From: Halomonas halophila | GTDB lineage: Bacteria; Pseudomonadota; Gammaproteobacteria; Pseudomonadales; Halomonadaceae | DNA: 64,000 nt | Direction: 5' to 3' | Assembly (NCBI RefSeq): GCF_030406665.1 | Contig: NZ_CP129121.1 | Coordinates: 62,001-126,000 of the forward strand | In this document: piece by piece, positions 58,296-64,000 of the stretch | Layout of the letters: each line of letters begins with the position of its first letter | Position numbering within the stretch: the stretch's first letter is position 1 | Translations under genes and position numbers: made by a program | Notes under the pieces: generated by a model | What the model was told of the DNA's origin: nothing | Database searches by the model: none | Seen by the model: the letters and a program-made list of their open reading frames with translations, nothing else

Positions 58296-59915
58296 ATGCG
58301 CCAGCTGACAACGACAACAAAACTGTGGGCCACCCTGGGCATCATCTGGCTGGCCATGGGCCTGATGATGGCCTGGAGCGCCTGGGAGAATCGCCAGACC
58401 ATGCTGGAGGAGCGCCGCGGGGCCCTCCAGGACACCGTCCATCTGGCCCAGAGCCTGATCGCGGGCCAGGCCGAGCGGGCCGCGGCCGGTGAGATCTCGA
58501 CGGACGAGGCCAAGGCCAGGGCCGCGGCGCTGATCGAGGACATGGAGTACGACCACGGCCGCGGCTATCTCTACGTCTTCGACGACGACTTCGCGATGCA
58601 GAGCCACCCGCGCCTGGCCGCGGGCACCGACGTCGGAAGCTTCGAGAACGTCGAGGGTCGCCTGCTGTTCCGCGAGTTCGCCGAGGACGTGGCCAGCGAC
58701 GACGGCTATGTCGACTACCTGTGGCCGCACACCGAGGGCAGCGAGCCGATTCCCAAGTCGTCCTACCACGAGCGCTTCGCGCCCTGGGGCTGGACGATCG
58801 GCACCGGCGTCTACATCGACGACGTCAATGCCGCCTTCATGGCGTCACTGGCCCGCTCGTTGATGGCGCTGCTGATCATCGGCGTGCCGGTCAGCCTGCT
58901 GATGGGATGGGTGATCCGTGGCGTGACCCGCTCGCTGGGGGGCGATCCCCGCTACGCCGCCGCCTCGGTGCGGGCCATCGCCGACGGCGATCTGACCCGG
59001 GAAGTGCGACTGCGCGGCGGCGACGAGCGCAGCCTGCTGTTCGATATCGAGCGCATGCGCCGGGCCCTGGTCGACACCATCGGCGACATCCATCGCGACA
59101 GTGATGCGGTGCATCAGGACGTGGAAGCGCTGGGCGAAGGCAACGACGAGCTGGCCACCCGCACCGAGCAGCAGGCCGCGGCGCTGGCCCAGACCGCCTC
59201 GAGCATGGAGCAGCTGACCACCACCGTTGGGCACAACGCCGAGCACGCCGAGCAGGCGCGCGCGGTGGCCGACGAGACCGCCCAGGGCGCCGAGCGGGGC
59301 CGCCAGGCGATGGGCGAGGTGGTCAACGCGATCGACGCCATCAATGCCAGCGCCAGCGAGATGAGCGGCATCGTCGATACCATCGATTCGATCGCCTTCC
59401 AGACCAACATCCTGGCGCTCAACGCCTCGGTGGAGGCGGCTCGGGCGGGCGAAGAGGGCCGCGGCTTCGCGGTGGTGGCCGAGGAGGTGCGCCAGCTGGC
59501 CAGCCGCTCGGCCGAGGCGACCCGGGAGATCAAGGCATTGATCGATCGCGCCGATGGTCAGGTCGTGGCGGGCAGCCGGCGCGTCAAGGAGACCGACGAG
59601 GTGATCGTCGGGATGGTGGATGACATCCGCCGTCTTTCCGGCCTGGTGGAGGAGATCTCCACCGCCACCGGCGAGCAGCGTCAGGGCATCGAGCAGGTCG
59701 GCGAGGCGGTCACCCAGATGGATCGCATGACGCAGCAGAACGCGGGCCTCGTCGAGGGCAACAGCGACGCCTCTCAGCGCCTGGTGGCGCGAGCACGAGG
59801 CCTGCGCGAGCGGGTGGCCCACTTCCGCTTCGTGGCGGGGGCCGACGTCGAGACGCCCGCCGCGCTGCCGGCGGCCGCGGCCTCGGCGCGCGAGGCCGAA
59901 CCGGCCATGGCCTGA
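58296..59915 (+). CDS. Methyl-accepting chemotaxis protein with single Cache sensor
   Basis: A 539-residue receptor starting at ATG 58296 after AAGAGG. Helix 1 (about residues 9-31) and helix 2 (about residues 185-208) enclose an sCache domain of about 150 residues (ALIEDMEYDHGRGYLYVFDDDFAMQSHPRL, FAPWGWTIGTGVYIDDV). The HAMP is RSLGGDPRYAAASVRAIADGDLTREV. The tip is DSIAFQTNILALNASVEAARAGEEGRGFAVVAEEVRQLASRS in parts. sCache receptors often bind short organic acids. A GCCAATAA at 58263 is a poor FliA-like -10 without a good -35. Confidence 0.93.
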   Translation: MRQLTTTTKLWATLGIIWLAMGLMMAWSAWENRQTMLEERRGALQDTVHLAQSLIAGQAERAAAGEISTDEAKARAAALIEDMEYDHGRGYLYVFDDDFAMQSHPRLAAGTDVGSFENVEGRLLFREFAEDVASDDGYVDYLWPHTEGSEPIPKSSYHERFAPWGWTIGTGVYIDDVNAAFMASLARSLMALLIIGVPVSLLMGWVIRGVTRSLGGDPRYAAASVRAIADGDLTREVRLRGGDERSLLFDIERMRRALVDTIGDIHRDSDAVHQDVEALGEGNDELATRTEQQAAALAQTASSMEQLTTTVGHNAEHAEQARAVADETAQGAERGRQAMGEVVNAIDAINASASEMSGIVDTIDSIAFQTNILALNASVEAARAGEEGRGFAVVAEEVRQLASRSAEATREIKALIDRADGQVVAGSRRVKETDEVIVGMVDDIRRLSGLVEEISTATGEQRQGIEQVGEAVTQMDRMTQQNAGLVEGNSDASQRLVARARGLRERVAHFRFVAGADVETPAALPAAAASAREAEPAMA

Positions 59916-59934
59916 TACCGAGAATTCGTGATTC

Positions 59935-59954
59935 GGGGCGGCAAGGACCGCCCC
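59935..59954 (+). terminator. Hairpin between receptor genes
   Basis: GGGGCGG (59935-59941) pairs with CCGCCCC (59948-59954) in the 56-bp gap between two receptors. Without a U tract it may only damp transcription. Confidence 0.45.
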
Positions 59955-59971
59955 TCCAAGAAAGGGAGTGC

Positions 59972-61720
59972 GTGGTGAGGAAGCTTCTCGACAACATGAC
60001 CGTGCGGGTCAGCTGGAGCCTGGTGCTGGCGCTGTTCGCCGTGCTGATCCTGGTGCTCAGCGCCCTGGGGCTCTATGCGGTGCGCTACAGCGAGGATTCG
60101 CTGCGCACGCTCAACGAGGTCAACGTGGACCAGCAGTCCTCCCTCAACCGGGCCAATGCGCAGATGCTGTTCGCGCAGACGGAACTGCGCGGCCTGCATG
60201 CCCGGCTGGGGCAGGCGGTATGGCCGGAGGAGCGCGAGTCGGTGCAGGCCGAGGCGGCCGCGCTGGGCGCGACCCTCGACGAGATCGAGGCGACCTTCCA
60301 GGACTTCCTGGCGCTGCCGCGCCAGGCGGGGCAGGACGCGCTGATCGCGTCGATCGAGGAAGACTTCACGGCCCTGATGGACCAGGGACTCAGGCCCCAG
60401 CGTCAGGCCCTGGAGGAAGGCAGCGCCCAGGCCTTCGCCGACCTGAACGAGGACGTCGACCGCCTGACCCAGGCCTTCTACACCGATGCCGTGGCCTTCT
60501 TCGAGGCCTCGGAGGCCAACGGCGCCGCTCTCTACGACGACTTCTTCGACCTGTCGCGGCTGATGAAGGGGCTGATGATCGCCGTGCTGGTGATCGCCGC
60601 CCTGGCCATCGCGGTGGTGATGTGGGGCGTGACGGCCAACGTCATCCGCCCGCTGGGCCGCCTGGTCGGCTACTTCGAGCGGGTCGAGGGGGGAGACCTG
60701 TCCCAGGATATCCCGCAGTACGGCAACAACGAGATCGGCCGCCTCTATCGCTCGCTGGACGAGATGCAGCGGGGCCTGGCGGCGACGATCGGTAGCGTAC
60801 GCAGCAGCGGCGAGTCGATCTACGCCGGCTCGCAGAGCATTGCCAGCGGCAACAATGATCTCTCGTCGCGCACCGAGCAGCAGGCCTCCTCGCTGCAGGA
60901 GACCGCCTCGAGCATGGAGGAGCTGTCCTCCACCGTCGGCCAGAACGCCGACAACGCCCAGCAGGCCAGCCAGCTTGCCGTCGAGGCCACGCGCACCGCT
61001 GAAGAGGGCGGCCAGGTGGTCGGCGAGGTGGTCTCGACCATGCACGAGATCCAGCATAGCTCCCAGCGGGTGGCCGAGATCATCGGCACCATCGACTCGA
61101 TCGCCTTCCAGACCAACATCCTGGCCCTCAACGCCTCGGTGGAGGCGGCCCGGGCCGGCGAGCACGGCCGCGGCTTCGCGGTGGTGGCCGAGGAGGTCCG
61201 CAGTCTGGCCAGCCGCTCGGCGGACGCGTCCAGCGAGATCCGCGGCCTGATCGAGGCCTCGGTGAACCAGGTGGAGGCCGGTACCGCCCGCGTCGACAAG
61301 GCCGGCCAGACCATGACCGAGATCGTCGCCGCCGTGCAGCGGGTCAGCGACATCATGGACGAGATCGCCGCGGCCTCCAGCGAGCAGAGCAACGGCATCT
61401 CCCAGGTCAACGACGCCGTCACCCAGATGGATCAGGTGACCCAGCAGAACGCCACCCTGGTGCAGCAGGCGGCCAGTGCCGCCACCCAGCTCGAGGCCGA
61501 GGCCGGTCGGCTGCGTGACGTCACCGGCCGCTTCCGCTTGCCCTCGGGGGCCCAGGCACCGAACCACGAGGCCGCCCGCCAGGACGACCTGGCGCGCTGG
61601 ATGCCGTCGCTGGTGGCCGCTGGCGGCCAGGACGGTGGACGCACACCGGACAGCGCCCGTGGCTCGCAGCCGCCGCGCCAGCGCGATCAGGACCCGAACG
61701 AGGAGTGGGAATCCTTCTGA
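59972..61720 (+). CDS. Methyl-accepting chemotaxis protein, Tsr/Tar type
   Basis: A 582-residue receptor with a GTG start; 59972 and 59975 are both near the GGGAG site. Helix 1 (about residues 10-35) and helix 2 (about residues 200-220) bracket a four-helix-bundle ligand domain of Tar/Tsr kind (NEVNVDQQSSLNRANAQMLFAQTELRGLHARL). A HAMP (RPLGRLVGYFERVEGGDLSQDI) and a signalling coil with the standard tip follow. The C-terminus ends with EEWESF, which resembles the NWETF tether for CheR/CheB. It could thus be the high-abundance receptor of this set. Confidence 0.94.
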   Translation: MVRKLLDNMTVRVSWSLVLALFAVLILVLSALGLYAVRYSEDSLRTLNEVNVDQQSSLNRANAQMLFAQTELRGLHARLGQAVWPEERESVQAEAAALGATLDEIEATFQDFLALPRQAGQDALIASIEEDFTALMDQGLRPQRQALEEGSAQAFADLNEDVDRLTQAFYTDAVAFFEASEANGAALYDDFFDLSRLMKGLMIAVLVIAALAIAVVMWGVTANVIRPLGRLVGYFERVEGGDLSQDIPQYGNNEIGRLYRSLDEMQRGLAATIGSVRSSGESIYAGSQSIASGNNDLSSRTEQQASSLQETASSMEELSSTVGQNADNAQQASQLAVEATRTAEEGGQVVGEVVSTMHEIQHSSQRVAEIIGTIDSIAFQTNILALNASVEAARAGEHGRGFAVVAEEVRSLASRSADASSEIRGLIEASVNQVEAGTARVDKAGQTMTEIVAAVQRVSDIMDEIAAASSEQSNGISQVNDAVTQMDQVTQQNATLVQQAASAATQLEAEAGRLRDVTGRFRLPSGAQAPNHEAARQDDLARWMPSLVAAGGQDGGRTPDSARGSQPPRQRDQDPNEEWESF

Positions 61721-61728
61721 AGGCCGAT

Positions 61729-61754
61729 GCGCCGCCGGTGTCATTCGGCGGCGC
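61729..61754 (+). terminator. Hairpin after the Tsr/Tar-type receptor
   Basis: GCGCCGCCG (61729-61737) pairs with CGGCGGCGC (61746-61754). No U tract. Confidence 0.4.
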
Positions 61755-61808
61755 TCCAACTCCATAACAAATGGCCAGCATCCAGGCACGCCGTAGGGAA
61801 TTGATGAC

Positions 61809-64000
61809 ATGAGAAACAATCAGCCGATCACGCAGCGGGAGGTCGTGCTCGACGACGACCACTTCCTGATCTCGCGCACCGATCTCAAGGGGCGCATCAC
61901 CTATGCCAACCCGGCCTTCATCGAGGTCAGCGGCTTCTCCAAGGAGGAGCTGATCGGGGCGCCGCACAACCTGGTGCGCCACCCGGACATGCCGCCGGCG
62001 GCCTTCCAGGACCTGTGGGATACCCTGGCCGCCGGCGAGACCTGGCACGGCCTGGTCAAGAACCGCTGCAAGAACGGCGACCATTACTGGGTCGACGCCA
62101 GCGTGTCACCGATCCTCGAGGACGGCGAGGTGGTCGGCCATGCCTCCATGCGCACCAAGGCCGATCCGGCCGACATCGAGCTGGCCGAGACCGTCTATGC
62201 GCGGATGCGCGAGGGCCACAAGACCGGCTATCGCCTCGACAAGGGATGGCTGGAGCGACGCGGCCTGCGCGGCGCGCTGGGCCGGCTGAACCTGAGCAGC
62301 ATGCGCGCCAAGATGGTGGCCATGGTGGCGGTGGCCGGCGGGCTGCTGGCCGTGACCGGCGGCATGGGGCTGTTCGGCATCGACGATGCCGGCCAGCGCC
62401 TGCAGACCCTCAACCGCGACGGCCTGCAGGACGTCGCGCGGCTGCAGCAGATCGACCAGGTGATCACCCAGAGCCATCAGGATCTGACCCGTCGCGAGCC
62501 CTTCGAGCTGATCAACCAGCGTGAGGAGGTGATCGCCGGGCTCGAAGAGGCCGAGACGCGCCTCGCGTCGCTGTGGGAGGGGTATCGAGGCGACGGCCGT
62601 AATGCCTCCGCGGTGGCCGATGACTTCGGCGAGGAACTCGATCACTATCGCCAGGCGGGGCTCTCGCATGCGGTGTCGCTGCTCAATTCCGACGACAACT
62701 TCCAGGTCTTCTCCAACCTGCCGCCTCATGCCAAGGAAATGCGCGACTGGGGCGAGGGGCTGTCGAGTGACGTCAACGAACTGATCGCCGAGGAGCAGCA
62801 GGCGGCCACGGCGCTGGCCGACGAGGCGAAGGCGACCGAGCAGCGTATGACCCTGGTGCTGGCGATGATGCTGGGCATCGGCCTGCTGGCGCTGGGTCTG
62901 CTGGGCTGGCTGCAGCTGCGTGCCCTGATCCGGCCGCTGCGCGGCGCGCAGCAGTTCACCCTGCAGATCGCCTCCGGCAACCTCGGCGCCACCCCGCCCC
63001 ACCGCCGCCGCGATGAGGTCGGGCGCATGCTCGGCGCGCTGGAGCTGATGCGCAAGAGCCTGGGCAGCATCGTCGGTGACGTCAGCAACGGGGTCGAACG
63101 GGTGGCCCCGGCTGCCCGGGACATCGCCTCCGGCAACGAGGAACTGGCTTCGCGCACCGAGCAGCAGGCCGCCTCGCTGCAGCAGACCGCCTCCAGCATG
63201 GAGGAAATGACCACCACGGTGCAGCACAACTCCGACAACGCCCAGCAGGCCAGCGGCCTGGCCTCGGACAATGCCACCCAGACCGCCGAGACCGGCGAGC
63301 TGATGCAGCAGCTGGTGGGCACCATGGGCGAGATCACCGAAGGCTCGAAGAAGATGACGGAAATCATCGACGTCATCGATTCGATCGCCTTCCAGACCAA
63401 TATCCTGGCCCTCAACGCCTCGGTGGAGGCGGCCCGGGCCGGCGAGCAGGGCCGCGGCTTCGCCGTGGTGGCCGGCGAGGTGCGTCAGCTGGCCAGCCGC
63501 TCGGCGTCCGCCGCCCAGGAGATCAAGGCGCTGATCGACGGCTCGGCCCGGCAGATCGAGGGCGGCGCCCAGCTGGTCAAGCGCGCCGAGAGCTCGCTTT
63601 CCGAGGTGCTCGAGGCCTCGACCCGGGTCAACGACATCATGGGCGAGATCACCGCGGCCTCCACCGAGCAGAGCAACGGCATCGGCCAGATCAATCAGGC
63701 GGTGATGGAGATGGATCGGGTGACCCAGCAGAACGCCGAGCGCGTGCAGGCCTCCGCCCAGGCGGCCACCGAGCTCGATCAGCAGGCCGCCGAGCTGGCC
63801 CAGGCCGTGGCCGCCTTCCGCCTGCGCGGCGCGGGCCTGGAACGAGCGCCGTCGCTGAGCGAGCGGCGCGGTGCCGCCGAGCGCCAGCCGCTGCCGGCCG
63901 CCTCCGCAAAGGCTCGCACCGCGTCCAGTGCCTCGGCCGAGGCATCCCGCGGGACGATGTCCCCGCAGACCCGCACGTCCCAGGCAGCGGACCTCGAGGA
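61809..64000 (+). CDS. Aer-like PAS-domain chemoreceptor (runs off right edge)
   Basis: About 730 residues are visible; the stop lies beyond 64000. Start ATG 61809. The N-terminal PAS (FLISRTDLKGRITYANPAFIEVSGFSKEELIGAPHNLVRHPDMPPAAFQDLW in parts, then NRCKNGDHYWVDASVSP) closely matches E. coli Aer, which senses redox/oxygen through FAD. A first helix (about residues 160-185) then precedes a 170-residue periplasmic-like loop and a second helix near residue 355, which is unlike Aer and looks like an added sensor. A HAMP and complete signalling tip follow. Confidence 0.9.
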   Translation, partial: MRNNQPITQREVVLDDDHFLISRTDLKGRITYANPAFIEVSGFSKEELIGAPHNLVRHPDMPPAAFQDLWDTLAAGETWHGLVKNRCKNGDHYWVDASVSPILEDGEVVGHASMRTKADPADIELAETVYARMREGHKTGYRLDKGWLERRGLRGALGRLNLSSMRAKMVAMVAVAGGLLAVTGGMGLFGIDDAGQRLQTLNRDGLQDVARLQQIDQVITQSHQDLTRREPFELINQREEVIAGLEEAETRLASLWEGYRGDGRNASAVADDFGEELDHYRQAGLSHAVSLLNSDDNFQVFSNLPPHAKEMRDWGEGLSSDVNELIAEEQQAATALADEAKATEQRMTLVLAMMLGIGLLALGLLGWLQLRALIRPLRGAQQFTLQIASGNLGATPPHRRRDEVGRMLGALELMRKSLGSIVGDVSNGVERVAPAARDIASGNEELASRTEQQAASLQQTASSMEEMTTTVQHNSDNAQQASGLASDNATQTAETGELMQQLVGTMGEITEGSKKMTEIIDVIDSIAFQTNILALNASVEAARAGEQGRGFAVVAGEVRQLASRSASAAQEIKALIDGSARQIEGGAQLVKRAESSLSEVLEASTRVNDIMGEITAASTEQSNGIGQINQAVMEMDRVTQQNAERVQASAQAATELDQQAAELAQAVAAFRLRGAGLERAPSLSERRGAAERQPLPAASAKARTASSASAEASRGTMSPQTRTSQAADLE

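Noticed and set aside
1..64000. CRISPR array, prophage, IS element, tRNA or rRNA
   Set aside because: No regular spaced repeats, integrase, transposase, tRNA-like cloverleaf or rRNA sequence was seen.

Overview
The window is high-GC DNA from a gammaproteobacterium. It fits a motile member of the Halomonadaceae (Halomonas or a close relative) best. The indicators are FlhDC-type control of flagella, FliA-type promoters, a Bcr/CflA pump, a DUF2835 protein, an Aer-like receptor, and SerA, Dxs, HemE and SpeE proteins of gammaproteobacterial type. The genus is inferred from overall gene character, not from a marker gene. I see no tRNA, rRNA, CRISPR array, insertion sequence or prophage.

Left part (1-16.4 kb): accessory metabolism and regulation. 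It holds the start of a SulP anion permease facing an HdfR-like LysR regulator; a TonB-dependent siderophore receptor with a Fur-like box, divergent from an OmpR/EnvZ-type two-component pair whose response regulator is frameshifted; a TetR/MFS drug-efflux pair with a clear operator; a secreted SnoaL-like protein facing an HxlR regulator; a LysR regulator facing a Tat-exported FAD oxidoreductase and an aldo/keto reductase; and the homogentisate operon hmgA-fahA-maiA facing a MarR regulator across two palindromes.

Middle part (16.4-37.4 kb): purine uptake and deamination (IclR regulator, NCS2 permease, 8-oxoguanine deaminase-like enzyme), then housekeeping genes: trhO, serA, xseB-ispA-dxs, a DjlA-like co-chaperone, an NhaC antiporter, ribA, hemE-vanZ and speE. 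A periplasmic hydroxyisourate hydrolase lies divergent to a CusRS/HprRS-like two-component system, as in E. coli hiuH-hprRS, with an HprR/CusR-like box between them.

Right part (37.4-64 kb): a motility and chemotaxis region. In order: a receptor with a FliA promoter, a small unknown gene, fliD, fliC, a three-gene cassette that probably decorates flagellin (OGT-like glycosyltransferase, hexapeptide acyltransferase, sulfotransferase-like protein), a DUF2835 gene, a PilZ/HD-GYP fusion, fliS, fliT, fliK, an orphan FlhB C-terminal homologue, flhDC, motAB, cheA, cheW and three receptors (the last, Aer-like, runs off the right edge). FlhDC probably sits at the top of this regulon, and FliA promoters precede the receptor gene at 37.7 kb, fliD, fliC and motA. 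An FNR/Anr-like box upstream of flhDC suggests oxygen control of motility.

The most interesting items are the flagellin-decoration cassette with a GT41 protein carrying an extra C-terminal domain, the CheA with two tandem P2 domains, the PilZ/HD-GYP fusion, the FNR-like box at flhDC, and a FliA promoter embedded in the terminator of the preceding gene.
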